Shown here: positions 24,259 to 31,434 of the stretch, one piece after another
Layout of the letters: every line of letters begins with the position of its first letter
How positions within the stretch are numbered: position 1 is the first letter of the stretch
Source: Patescibacteria group bacterium
GTDB lineage: Bacteria; Patescibacteriota; Minisyncoccia; Phycocordibacterales; Phycocordibacteraceae
Assembly: GCA_004296925.1 (NCBI GenBank)
Contig: SCVI01000069.1
Span: 1-43,603, forward strand
Direction: 5' to 3'
Length of the DNA: 43,603 nt
Notes under the pieces: model-generated
Database searches by the model: none
What the model saw: the letters and a program-made list of their open reading frames with translations, nothing else
What the model was told of the DNA's origin: nothing
Position numbers and translations under genes: made by a program

Positions 24259-25548
24259 ATGAAACTTTTTAACGTTATCGTCGTTGGGGTTTTTATTGCA
24301 CTCGCCGTTGTTTCGGTTTTTATTTTTGCAACGTACACCTCATTTCAGAAAAATGCAGTAGGACCGGTGGTTATTTGGGGATCTTTTCCTCATTCTATGT
24401 TTGAAAGTGTGATGGCAGAACTCTCTGCAAACAATAATACATACGAACAGGTGACGTATCGCAACATATCTAAAGACCAATTTATTCCAAGTTTGGTGCA
24501 AGCCATTGCCTCAGGCACAGGACCCGACCTCGTCATTTTCCCCGCTGAAAATTTAGTGCATGAAGGAGATAAATTGCAATCAATTTCGTATCAAGCAATG
24601 AGTCGTAGAGATTTTCAGAACACTTTTGTTGAAGCGGGAGAGATTTTTCTTGAATCGGATGGAATAAAAGCACTTCCGTTTAGTATTGATCCTTTAGTGA
24701 TGTATTGGAATAGAGGTCTTTTCTCTGTTGGGGCTATTGCAGAAGCGCCCCGGTACTGGGATCAAATCGCTGACATAACAGCAAAACTCACTCGAGCTGA
24801 GAAAAATGGAACATTGACCCAAAGCGCAGTTGCCTTTGGTACATGGGATAACGTTGATCATGCAAAGGAAATATTTCTTACGCTCTCTCGTCAGCTTGGG
24901 AATCCGATAATGGTTGTGTCTTCTAATGGAGAATATGAATCTATTCTTGGAGGTGTTCAAACTGGCACTGTAAATCCTGCAGATTCGGCGCTTCGTTTCT
25001 ACACAGATTTTTCTGATCCTGTGAAGCCTGTGTATTCATGGAATCGCTCACAACCAACCGCAAGAAGCTCTTTTATTGCTGGAAAACTAGGTATTTATTT
25101 TGGTAGAGCTTCAGAACTGTACGGCATTCGACAAGCAAATCCGAATCTCAATTTTGACGTCGCTCCTATGCCATCTATTCGTGGCGGGGGTTCTGCTGTT
25201 TATGCTGAGGTTACAGGGCTTGCGATACCCCGCGGAAGTAAAAATCCACAAGGCGCACTTGCAGTCGCGCAAGCGTTCACGAGTAAGTCGATACAACCGC
25301 AAATTACCAATTCTCTTTTTCTCCCCTCGGTTCGTAGAGATTCGTTTGTGGGAAATCCAAACGATCCTTACGTAGCAATGTTCCAGCAGTCTGCACTTCT
25401 TTCGTTCGCGTTTCTTGACCCCGATCCAATGTCCTCCGATTCTATTTTTAAGCGCATGGTTGAGAATGTATTTTCTGGAAAATTACAGGTCAGCGAGGCC
25501 ACAAGAAACGCAAGTGCAGAGTTGCAAGCACTTATTGGAGTGCGATAA
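24259..25548 (+). CDS. Extracellular solute-binding protein (family 1)
   Basis: A 429-residue protein. An N-terminal hydrophobic segment (about 5-27) without a lipobox cysteine anchors or exports it. The mature part has the two-lobe pattern of sugar ABC-transporter binding proteins: VVIWGSFP, SGTGPDLVIFPAEN, LPFSIDPLVMYWNR and GIYFGRASELYGIR. No ABC permease or ATPase is adjacent. Instead it is followed after 8 bp by a run of TrbC/VirB2-like genes. It may therefore be a surface-displayed binding protein. TATACT (24247-24252) lies six bases before the ATG. Confidence 0.85.
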   Translation: MKLFNVIVVGVFIALAVVSVFIFATYTSFQKNAVGPVVIWGSFPHSMFESVMAELSANNNTYEQVTYRNISKDQFIPSLVQAIASGTGPDLVIFPAENLVHEGDKLQSISYQAMSRRDFQNTFVEAGEIFLESDGIKALPFSIDPLVMYWNRGLFSVGAIAEAPRYWDQIADITAKLTRAEKNGTLTQSAVAFGTWDNVDHAKEIFLTLSRQLGNPIMVVSSNGEYESILGGVQTGTVNPADSALRFYTDFSDPVKPVYSWNRSQPTARSSFIAGKLGIYFGRASELYGIRQANPNLNFDVAPMPSIRGGGSAVYAEVTGLAIPRGSKNPQGALAVAQAFTSKSIQPQITNSLFLPSVRRDSFVGNPNDPYVAMFQQSALLSFAFLDPDPMSSDSIFKRMVENVFSGKLQVSEATRNASAELQALIGVR

Positions 25549-25556
25549 TAGAACGT

Positions 25557-25931
25557 ATGTTGTCAACCACTTTAAAATTTACGAGAAAGATTTTACCTGG
25601 ACTCTTATCATTAGTCATACTTGCAATTCCGCTCACTGCGTTTGGTGCTTGTGCAGGAAATCAACTTTGTAATCCGCTCGGTTACTCAACGCTCACAGAA
25701 TTCTTAAATCGCATACTTAGACTAGTCGTACAAATCGGATTCCCGGTTATTGTGCTGTATATAGTGTTCATCGGATTTAAGTTTATTACCGCACAAGGGA
25801 AGGCGGAGAAACTTAACGAGGTCCGAAGCCTTTTCTTTTGGGCGATTGTCGGTTCTCTTGTGGTATTAGGAGCGCAAGCGCTTTCTCTCGCTATCCAAGC
25901 AACAGTAAATGACCTTCAACGAGGAATCTAA
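25557..25931 (+). CDS. TrbC/VirB2-like small membrane protein 1
   Basis: A 124-residue protein. A signal peptide-like N-terminus (hydrophobic to about residue 31, ending near AFGACAG) is followed by two Cys (CAGNQLC) and two membrane segments around FPVIVLYIVFIGFKFI and FFWAIVGSLVVLGAQAL. A short charged loop (GKAEKLNEVR) separates them. This is the fold pattern of type IV secretion pilin-like TrbC/VirB2 proteins, which occur in multiple copies in CPR genomes. It starts 8 bp after the binding protein and 6 bp before the next paralogue. Confidence 0.75.
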   Translation: MLSTTLKFTRKILPGLLSLVILAIPLTAFGACAGNQLCNPLGYSTLTEFLNRILRLVVQIGFPVIVLYIVFIGFKFITAQGKAEKLNEVRSLFFWAIVGSLVVLGAQALSLAIQATVNDLQRGI

Positions 25932-25937
25932 TTCATC

Positions 25938-26402
25938 ATGACTCTCGGAAGCATTATCAACACAATGACCCAAGTCGTCTCACTTGCGGTTCCGACGATT
26001 CTTGTGTTGCTCTTGTTTTATTGGAATGTTTCGCAGATTATCTTGACCGCAGATAATCCAGAAAAAAGAAAACAAGCGCTCCCTCGTCTTTTGTGGAGCA
26101 TCGTTGCTCTTTTCGTTATTTTTTCTCTCGGAGGGATTATCAATATAATTTCGGAAACACTACTTGGTTCAAATGGTGCGTCATCTTCTAGTCCCGCATC
26201 TCAAACAGCTGGCACTAATAGTGCTCCTATAGTTCCACGAGGGACTACACGAACTCCTGCACCAACATCACCAACCCCCACACCTCCAGGATCTACCGTA
26301 ACTCCAACTCCAACTCCAACTCCAACACCTCCAGGATCTACCGTAACACCAACACCTCGCCCACAACCCGAACCCCCCGAGAGAGGATTTTTCCAAATTT
26401 AG
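25938..26402 (+). CDS. TrbC/VirB2-like membrane protein 2 with Pro/Thr tail
   Basis: A 154-residue protein. Two membrane segments flank the charged motif DNPEKRKQALPRLLW, which recurs in the sister genes. There is no cleavable signal. The C-terminal third is a Pro/Thr/Ser-rich low-complexity tail with tandem PTPPGSTVTPTP repeats, suited to a wall-spanning or surface-exposed stalk. It is six bases downstream of copy 1. Confidence 0.75.
   Translation: MTLGSIINTMTQVVSLAVPTILVLLLFYWNVSQIILTADNPEKRKQALPRLLWSIVALFVIFSLGGIINIISETLLGSNGASSSSPASQTAGTNSAPIVPRGTTRTPAPTSPTPTPPGSTVTPTPTPTPTPPGSTVTPTPRPQPEPPERGFFQI
26283..26347 (+). repeat. Tandem repeat encoding the Pro/Thr tail
   Basis: CCTCCAGGATCTACCGTAAC occurs at 26283-26302 and again at 26328-26347, a period of 45 bp, separated by CCAACT units. 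Such in-frame repeats can vary in length between strains. Confidence 0.8.
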
Positions 26403-26429
26403 CAGTGAAGATAGTGTACAATTTTAACT

Positions 26430-26783
26430 ATGAATCAATATAAAAAAGTATTTTTTGGGATCACCGCTTTCTTACTTTTCCCGCTCGTTGTTTTTGCTGC
26501 TACTGCAAGAACACTCCAAGACGTTCTAAGAAATATTGGTGATGTTATCACTGTAGCTACTCCAATAGTGGTGACGCTCGGACTTTTAGGATTTTTCTGG
26601 GGTTTAGCCATGTATATTTTTAGTTCTGGTGTTGAGGAAAAAAGGAAAAAAGGAGTTAGTACAATGATTTGGGGCATTGTAGCTCTTTTTGTGATGTTTT
26701 CAGTTTTTGGAATTATTAATCTTTTCCAAAATTCATTAGGGGTAAGTACGGGGACTATCCAAGCACCTAGAATAGGGAATTAG
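26430..26783 (+). CDS. TrbC/VirB2-like small membrane protein 3
   Basis: A 117-residue protein. An N-terminal signal-like segment ends near VFAATA. Two membrane segments then flank the motif GVEEKRKKGVSTMIWGIVALFVMFSVFGIIN. It is closely similar to copy 4 (26894), so the two arose by duplication. TACAAT (26417-26422) lies seven bases before the ATG, so it has its own leaderless promoter. Confidence 0.78.
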   Translation: MNQYKKVFFGITAFLLFPLVVFAATARTLQDVLRNIGDVITVATPIVVTLGLLGFFWGLAMYIFSSGVEEKRKKGVSTMIWGIVALFVMFSVFGIINLFQNSLGVSTGTIQAPRIGN

Positions 26784-26893
26784 AAAAGGTGATACTAGCT
26801 ATCCACACGGCTATTTTGCATGCACTATGAAAGTACGGAGAGTGGTACAATGTAGATTGGCTTATTATTATTGCTTATATTTAGAAAGTAAAC

Positions 26894-27262
26894 ATGAAAG
26901 ATCTCTTTAAAATAGGATTTATCGGTATTTCTGCATTAGCTCCGTTCGCAGTTTTTGCTGCAGACGTTGAAAATGGACTTACTAAGATAGGTGACCTTAT
27001 AAACCAAGCGACACCAATTATTGTTGCGCTTGCGCTCCTCGCGTTTTTCTGGGGATTGGTTACATACATATTCCAGTCAGGTGATGCAGAAAAAAGAAAG
27101 AAAGGTCTTTCTATAATGATTTGGGGTGTTATTGCTCTTTTCGTTATGCTTTCAATTTTCGGGATCATCAACGCGCTTCAGGACACACTTGATGTAGGTT
27201 CTGGAACAGTGACTACGCCAACGATCAATACTGATACTGGTGTTGGTACTCAAGGAAGATAA
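26894..27262 (+). CDS. TrbC/VirB2-like small membrane protein 4
   Basis: A 122-residue paralogue of copy 3, with signal segment ending near VFAADV and the motif DAEKRKKGLSIMIWGVIALFVMLSIFGIIN between membrane segments. The C-terminus is a Thr/Gly-rich tail. It has a longer leader: the TACAAT at about 26849 is roughly 40 bp upstream. A strong hairpin follows its stop. Confidence 0.78.
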   Translation: MKDLFKIGFIGISALAPFAVFAADVENGLTKIGDLINQATPIIVALALLAFFWGLVTYIFQSGDAEKRKKGLSIMIWGVIALFVMLSIFGIINALQDTLDVGSGTVTTPTINTDTGVGTQGR

Positions 27263-27270
27263 GTTGTTTG

Positions 27271-27310
27271 CACACATAGCCTCTCCTTTTTGAGGGAGAG
27301 GCTTTATGTG
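27271..27310 (+). terminator. Strong hairpin between pilin-like genes 4 and 5
   Basis: CACATA-GCCTCTCC pairs with GGAGAGGC-(TT)-TATGTG around a TTTTTGAG loop. There is no downstream T-run, so it is either a weak terminator or a processing or stability element between co-transcribed genes. Confidence 0.5.
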
Positions 27311-27329
27311 CGAATAGATTTCTAAAATC

Positions 27330-27587
27330 ATGGATACACTCTCAACTTTTATTGCGAACATTGTTCGACTCATATTCACTCCGATTATAGGACTCTTGAT
27401 GGCGCTCGCGCTCTTTTATTTTGTTTGGGGGATATTTATTTTTATTATGCAGGCCGATAATCCAGAGGCTCGTAAAAAAGGAACTTCGCATATTCTTTGG
27501 AGTCTCGTTGGTTTTGTAATTATGGTCTCTGTTATAGGAATTCTCAGTGTTGTTACAGGTACTTTTGGAGTAAGTTTGCCTCGATAA
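27330..27587 (+). CDS. TrbC/VirB2-like small membrane protein 5
   Basis: An 85-residue protein without a signal peptide. Two membrane segments flank DNPEARKKGTSHILWSLVGFVIMVSVIGI, the same inter-helix motif as its neighbours. It is the shortest copy and closest to copy 2 in lacking the N-terminal signal. It is the last of the five-gene run. Confidence 0.75.
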   Translation: MDTLSTFIANIVRLIFTPIIGLLMALALFYFVWGIFIFIMQADNPEARKKGTSHILWSLVGFVIMVSVIGILSVVTGTFGVSLPR

Positions 27588-27652
27588 TTCCTCTCTGAAT
27601 TAAGATAATTTGTTTAGCGCCACTTTGGGTGTTATTTTAAATAGAGATATAA

Positions 27653-28768
27653 ATGAATGAACGGAGACAAAAAGGAGAAACATCCGAGCCTACGTTTTCG
27701 CGTGAAGCGAATCAAGTAACTCGTTCTGTAGTAATGGAGTTTTTAGGGAGCGTTCGTTCTATTCAGAAAGAACTTGTCGGAAGGAAACGCGCGCGAAGGC
27801 AAGACAGAAATTCATTGCATGAAGTTACGAATGGAAAGACTGTTCCGGTAGAAGTTGAGTGGTTGCAAGATTTGTATTCCAAGGCTACCCAAATTGTTTC
27901 TGCTGAGAAAAAGAAATATTTTGATTTGAAGATTGTTCAGGCGTCGCGCCACGCTTTAATGCTTGCTGGTGCGGTCTCGAGTATTACGCTTGCCGGATTC
28001 GCAGGTGAAGGCGTACGGAACGAAATTAAAGAAAGTAAGGGGAGTAATGGCGATGTTGTATTTACGCATTCTGACATCGAAACCACGCAGATTCTTGATT
28101 ATCTAACCGGTAAATCACCACTACCTGAAGCTGAACGATTACGGCTTTTAAGAGCGTATTTGCGTCAGGGATACGAGGTTGAGAATTTAAAGGCCCCAAC
28201 CAACCTCGATTCTTTAGACGAGTCGGGTTTAAAAGAGGCGGTGTACGTATACTATAAAACAGTAGGAAAAGAATCTGAGGAGGACGCACGTGAGGGCGCT
28301 GAGGGATTTGTTTCGGACGGCGTACCAGAGTATGAATTTAATCCAAAACTTTATAGAAAGTTGTGGAGACTTCAAAGGGAAGTGGGCGCACCGCGCATAC
28401 GATGGGCTTTTGACGGCGGTTTTGACGCTAGGATGGTAGGAAGCGAGCGCGCAAACTATAACGGGCTTTCTAACACTGCGTACATTTACCCACTCACTGC
28501 ATTTAATGATCTTATTTCTGAAGATGCACATGCACATCAACGTGAACATTCGCCATGGCAAACTTCACTTAGATGGGTGTATGACGGAGCCGCAACACTC
28601 ATGCGTGCAGTTGTTACAAAAACTGATTTACGGGTCGCATACAGTGATGATTATAGAACTCCAAGAAGTTTGGAGCATATAGCTCATACTGAGATTGAGC
28701 CTAATCTTCGAGAGTCTTTGGATGGTGAATATCCAACTCGAAAACGAGGCGACACAAACGCTGAATAG
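27653..28768 (+). CDS. Membrane-anchored hypothetical protein, possible metal site
   Basis: A 371-residue protein. A long basic N-terminal cytoplasmic part (1-100, rich in Arg and Lys) precedes one hydrophobic segment (about 102-120). A large extracytoplasmic domain follows. Near residue 290 it reads YIYPLTAFNDLISEDAHAHQREH, which has acidic and histidine residues like a zinc-peptidase-type helix (E/D-xxHxH). An enzyme role is only a suggestion from this cluster. It follows the TrbC/VirB2-like run on the same strand and may belong to the same surface system. No family is recognised. Confidence 0.6.
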   Translation: MNERRQKGETSEPTFSREANQVTRSVVMEFLGSVRSIQKELVGRKRARRQDRNSLHEVTNGKTVPVEVEWLQDLYSKATQIVSAEKKKYFDLKIVQASRHALMLAGAVSSITLAGFAGEGVRNEIKESKGSNGDVVFTHSDIETTQILDYLTGKSPLPEAERLRLLRAYLRQGYEVENLKAPTNLDSLDESGLKEAVYVYYKTVGKESEEDAREGAEGFVSDGVPEYEFNPKLYRKLWRLQREVGAPRIRWAFDGGFDARMVGSERANYNGLSNTAYIYPLTAFNDLISEDAHAHQREHSPWQTSLRWVYDGAATLMRAVVTKTDLRVAYSDDYRTPRSLEHIAHTEIEPNLRESLDGEYPTRKRGDTNAE

Positions 28769-28771
28769 TAT

Positions 28772-29347
28772 TTAGTTTTTATGGAAAGTTCGCCACTCGT
28801 AGTCTTTTAATGTGACGAGTTCAAGTTCTGGACTAGTGCCAATGAGCATCTCTACACTGGTCTTAGAGGGCGGTAGTGTCTCGCTTTCAAAGTGGCAGAT
28901 GAGACGTATCGGCACTATGCCGAGACCTCGTCTCATTTCCTTTAAGGAATGTGACGCGCCATATCGAGCAAGTGTGTAGGCGCCCGCAGAAGAGCCTGCA
29001 ATTGTTTTACCCTCAATTTCATTTTTAAAATCAGGATAATTTTCGAGAGTTTTAAGAAGTTTGTCAGTGTTTCCTCCATTAAGAAAAATAGCGTCTGCGA
29101 TATTCACTTGATGAATAAAATCTTTTTCATTTGCAAGCAATACCGTCACAGTGTTTGGAGTAATGTTTTCTAGAATCATTTTCCTGTGTTCCTCGAATCT
29201 GGTGTCAATGTTGTCATCTGTTGATGCAAAATACACCAAGAGAATTGTTCCATTATTTGGAACATCTTTTGCAAGTTCTGTAAAAAATGTTCGATTCAAT
29301 TCATTCGGTTCTCGGGTGTATCCGCCGTGGAGAATAAACTTTGTCAT
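28772..29347 (-). CDS. Peptidase S51 (dipeptidase E-like)
   Basis: A 191-residue cytosolic serine peptidase-like protein. The motif FLNGGNTDKLL and the nucleophile elbow AGSSAGAYTLA, with the central Ser as nucleophile, are those of the dipeptidase E/cyanophycinase clan. The family usually prefers N-terminal Asp. It is slightly shorter than E. coli PepE (229). It lies tail to tail with the preceding gene, with three bases between stops. Confidence 0.85.
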   Translation of the reverse strand: MTKFILHGGYTREPNELNRTFFTELAKDVPNNGTILLVYFASTDDNIDTRFEEHRKMILENITPNTVTVLLANEKDFIHQVNIADAIFLNGGNTDKLLKTLENYPDFKNEIEGKTIAGSSAGAYTLARYGASHSLKEMRRGLGIVPIRLICHFESETLPPSKTSVEMLIGTSPELELVTLKDYEWRTFHKN

Positions 29348-29367
29348 AGTGTCTTAAAACGTTTTGT

Positions 29368-29516
29368 ATGCTTTACATACAATATCGTAGACTCATTGTA
29401 TGTAAAGCATGCGCGTTGCACTCGTTCGGAAATAATAATGCGAGCATTATTATTTCACTCACTCATGTGGGACCTCGTAGGTCCCACATAAAGTGTTTAC
29501 ACTGAGTGAGTGCAAC
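29368..29516. repeat. Cluster of nested perfect inverted repeats
   Basis: Four stems occur in 150 bp. ATGCTTTACATACAA (29368-29382) pairs with 29396-29410. GTTGCACTC (29415-29423) pairs with GAGTGCAAC (29508-29516) and encloses two more: AATAATAATG/CATTATTATT (29431-29454) and ATGTGGGACC/GGTCCCACAT (29465-29489). No gene lies in 29348-29526. It may be a structured RNA or terminator array. It borders the 3' module of tRNA-Leu. Confidence 0.65.
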
Positions 29517-29526
29517 GAGTCGAAGT

Positions 29527-29699
29527 GTGGGCGGAAGAGGACTTGGTCACACATAAAATTTCTGACGAAATTTTTGCCCGACCCTGGCTCGGCAATTTTG
29601 CCTTATGCTTCGCATAAACAAAATTACACCTCCGCTTTTCAAGTCCTCACGCACGCAAAACAATTTGCGTGCTTTCCGCCTACACTCGTAAACTCATTG
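29527..29699 (-). repeat. 3'-side module of tRNA-Leu (TAG)
   Basis: In tRNA orientation, an inverted acceptor part comes first, then a hairpin (GCACGCAAA/TTTGCGTGC, 29651-29672), an inverted T-arm (29636-29648), a core TGCCGAGCCAGGGTCGGGC (29576-29594), and a direct copy of the tRNA 3' end at 29527-29545. That copy is identical over 19 nt to 29699-29717. The core resembles that in the tRNA-Cys module at 16 of 19 positions. Confidence 0.75.
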
Positions 29700-29781
29700 T
29701 GGGCGGAAGAGGACTTGAACCTCCACCCCTTGCGGGACCAGCTCCTAAGGCTGGCGCGTCTGCCAATTTCGCCATCCGCCC
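29700..29781 (-). tRNA. tRNA-Leu (TAG)
   Basis: The minus strand gives acceptor GGGCGGA/TCCGCCC, anticodon stem CCAGC/GCTGG with loop CTTAGGA (anticodon TAG), a long variable arm and T-arm GGAGG-TTCAAGT-CCTCT. The discriminator is A. CCA is not encoded. Confidence 0.95.
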
Positions 29782-29918
29782 AATAGGGGAGATTGTACAC
29801 TATTCTATTGAAAAAGAATCATATCTGCATTACAGTGATGGAATTCCGCCAGTAAGCATAGCTTTCGGGCGGTCACTTCTGAGATAATGTTTATAAAGAA
29901 TCATTGATCTTCTCAGTT

Positions 29919-29991
29919 CCGCCCGTAGCTCAGTTGGTAGAGCAGCTCCCTCTTAAGGAGACGGTCGTAGGTTCGAGCCCTACCGGGCGGA
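29919..29991 (+). tRNA. tRNA-Lys (CTT)
   Basis: Acceptor CCGCCCG/CGGGCGG; D-arm AGCTCAGTTGGTAGAGC; anticodon loop CTCTTAA (anticodon CTT) on stem GCTCC/GGAGA with one terminal mismatch; T-arm GTAGG-TTCGAGC-CCTAC; discriminator A; CCA not encoded. It is the only tRNA here with no 3' module. A weak copy of its 5' end (TTCCGCCAGTAAGC) occurs near 29844-29857, followed by an inverted GGGCGG. Confidence 0.94.
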
Positions 29992-30001
29992 CAACTAATC
30001 T

Positions 30002-30559
30002 TTAAAACGTGTATAGGTACAAAGTGTGTTTATTGTATCCTTTGCCGATTTCGACAGTGCGTTCAAATTCTTTTGATTTGAAAGGGAAGTCACACGAGAC
30101 GACTATAGTTCCAGGACGCAAGTCTTTATTGAGTTTTGGGAGTAACGACTCCACAACCTCTGGAAATAGATACATATACACATGTGTCGCATCTGCAAGT
30201 GATACTTTAGAAAAATCTTTGAAAAGTACTTTTGTGTTTGAAAGAGGTTTTTTCCAAAATCGAAATAGAGATAAAAAGTATGGGAGTGGTGCTTTTTCAA
30301 CACCGATTGCGCGTGCAGTGGGGCAGTCTTCAGCTAACGCAGCAATCACGCGTCCATCACCCGAACCAAGATCATACAGAACATCACCGGATTTTAGAGG
30401 AATCGTAGTTCTGGTGGCGTCTACAATTTTTTGTGATACTGGCACATAGGGGACTTTAACTGCAAGGATTCCATATGTCATGAATAAAATAAAAAGAACA
30501 CTAAAAAGCCACGCGATTGTTAACATGAGATAAAGAATGACAAAAAGAGTGAATTCCAT
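30002..30559 (-). CDS. Membrane-anchored class I methyltransferase
   Basis: A 185-residue protein. The N-terminal 35 residues form a hydrophobic anchor. The rest is a Rossmann methyltransferase: DVLYDLGSGDGRVIAALAE is motif I, AIGVEKAPLP is motif II, and LRPGTIVVSCDFPF is the post-motif region. Similar membrane-anchored small methyltransferases are seen in CPR and other bacteria; the substrate is unknown. It is tail to tail with tRNA-Lys. Confidence 0.78.
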   Translation of the reverse strand: MEFTLFVILYLMLTIAWLFSVLFILFMTYGILAVKVPYVPVSQKIVDATRTTIPLKSGDVLYDLGSGDGRVIAALAEDCPTARAIGVEKAPLPYFLSLFRFWKKPLSNTKVLFKDFSKVSLADATHVYMYLFPEVVESLLPKLNKDLRPGTIVVSCDFPFKSKEFERTVEIGKGYNKHTLYLYTF

Positions 30560-30583
30560 TTCGAACAGTATAACCCTTTTCTT

Positions 30584-30762
30584 TTTGTGCCCGGGGTGGG
30601 CGACCAGGAGGTCGTACCGAGAGGGGCTCGGCTACCAGTTTCGGCTCTCCTACGTTCGCCTCTCTGTCAGCCCCAGCTCGCGGTTTTCAGAGACTGAAAA
30701 CACCGCTCCGCTTTTCGAGTCCAACACGCATACGAAGCAGTTCGTATGCTCCAATCACTTTG
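30584..30762 (-). repeat. 3'-side module of tRNA-Leu (TAA)
   Basis: TTTGTGCCCGGGGTGGG at 30584-30600 repeats the tRNA 3' end at 30759-30775 (17 of 17). Between them, in tRNA orientation, are a 9-bp hairpin (GCATACGAA/TTCGTATGC, about 30728-30749), an inverted T-arm GGACTCGAAAAGCGGAGC (30705-30722), and a long GC-rich core. Confidence 0.72.
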
Positions 30763-30844
30763 TGCCCGGGGTGGGACTCGAACCCACACTTCTTACGAAA
30801 CTCGATCTTAAGTCGAGCGCGGCTACCAATTACGCCACCCGGGC
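30763..30844 (-). tRNA. tRNA-Leu (TAA)
   Basis: The minus strand gives acceptor GCCCGGG/CCCGGGC, anticodon stem CTCGA/TCGAG with loop CTTAAGA (anticodon TAA), a long variable arm and T-arm GTGGG-TTCGAGT-CCCAC. The discriminator is A. CCA is not encoded. Confidence 0.95.
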
Positions 30845-30889
30845 AGGCACCACTATTTCTACCATGAAAAATTCTTAGACTACAGTTTT

Positions 30890-31033
30890 GAGGCCATGGC
30901 GGGAATTGGTCACCCGTCATTTTGTGCCGTCACACAAAATGCGCTCGACCCCGACTCGGCATTTCGTGAGACACAAAATATGCCTCCGTCTTTCAATTCC
31001 CGACGTAAAGCGTGCAGATGCTTTACTCAATGG
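30890..31033 (-). repeat. 3'-side module of tRNA-Cys
   Basis: GAGGCCATGGCGGGAATTG occurs at 30890-30908 and again at the tRNA 3' end, 31033-31051 (19 of 19). Between them, in tRNA orientation, are a hairpin (GTAAAGC/GCTTTAC, 31005-31026), an inverted T-arm GGGAATTGAAAGACGGAGG (ending near 30985), and the core TGCCGAGTCGGGGTCGAGC (30943-30961). Confidence 0.75.
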
Positions 31034-31105
31034 AGGCCATGGCGGGAATTGAACCCGCGCATCGCGGTTTTGCAGACCGCTGCGTTACCACTTCGCCACA
31101 TGGCC
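31034..31105 (-). tRNA. tRNA-Cys (GCA)
   Basis: The minus strand gives acceptor GGCCATG/CATGGCC, anticodon stem GCGGT/ACCGC with loop CTGCAAA (anticodon GCA), T-arm GCGGG-TTCAATT-CCCGC and the U73 discriminator typical of tRNA-Cys. CCA is encoded at 31031-31033. Confidence 0.95.
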
Positions 31106-31119
31106 GTATCGCTACAATA

Positions 31120-31434
31120 CTACGCACTTGGCGTATCGTCGACTCCCATATCAGGGTCGGGGAGAAATACCGCGCGCGGAAGCACGTGTAGTCGTGTTTT
31201 GGATTTTAAAAATGACCTAAACTCGTCCGATTGTCTTGAAAGAAAATCGGTGACTGCGTGTGTTTGGTCTTTCGGATACACACTCACGTAAATACGAGCT
31301 TTTTTCCCCGCATCTTCTAATTCTACTCGTGTGACGGTGATGAGAGAGCGCCGATTAGATTCACGGTTTATAAATATTGCAGCGGCGTCTTTAAGCTCCG
31401 AAGCTAAACGATTGTCTCTATGATCAGTATTCAT
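31120..31434 (-). CDS. rbfA: 30S ribosome-binding factor A
   Basis: A 104-residue KH-like protein for late 16S rRNA processing and cold adaptation. The family pattern is visible in RLASELKDAAAIFI, LITVTRVELEDAGKKARIYVSVYP and a C-terminal RLHVLPRAVFLPDPD, equivalent to the RYTPEL-F-D end of other RbfA. Its ATG shares one base with the infB stop (TAATG), the classical infB-rbfA order. Confidence 0.88.
   Translation of the reverse strand: MNTDHRDNRLASELKDAAAIFINRESNRRSLITVTRVELEDAGKKARIYVSVYPKDQTHAVTDFLSRQSDEFRSFLKSKTRLHVLPRAVFLPDPDMGVDDTPSA

Noticed and set aside
29368..29516. CRISPR array
   Set aside because: The stems are all different and not regularly spaced; no cas gene is in the window.
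29493..29887. ORFs of 72-97 residues around tRNA-Leu (29493-29786 and 29669-29887)
   Set aside because: They run through the tRNA gene and its module. Peptides such as VGGRGLEPPPLAG are typical antisense-tRNA translations, not proteins.
30537..31291. ORFs of 113 and 131 residues over tRNA-Leu and tRNA-Cys
   Set aside because: They are read through tRNA genes and repeat modules; the second also overlaps rbfA on the other strand.
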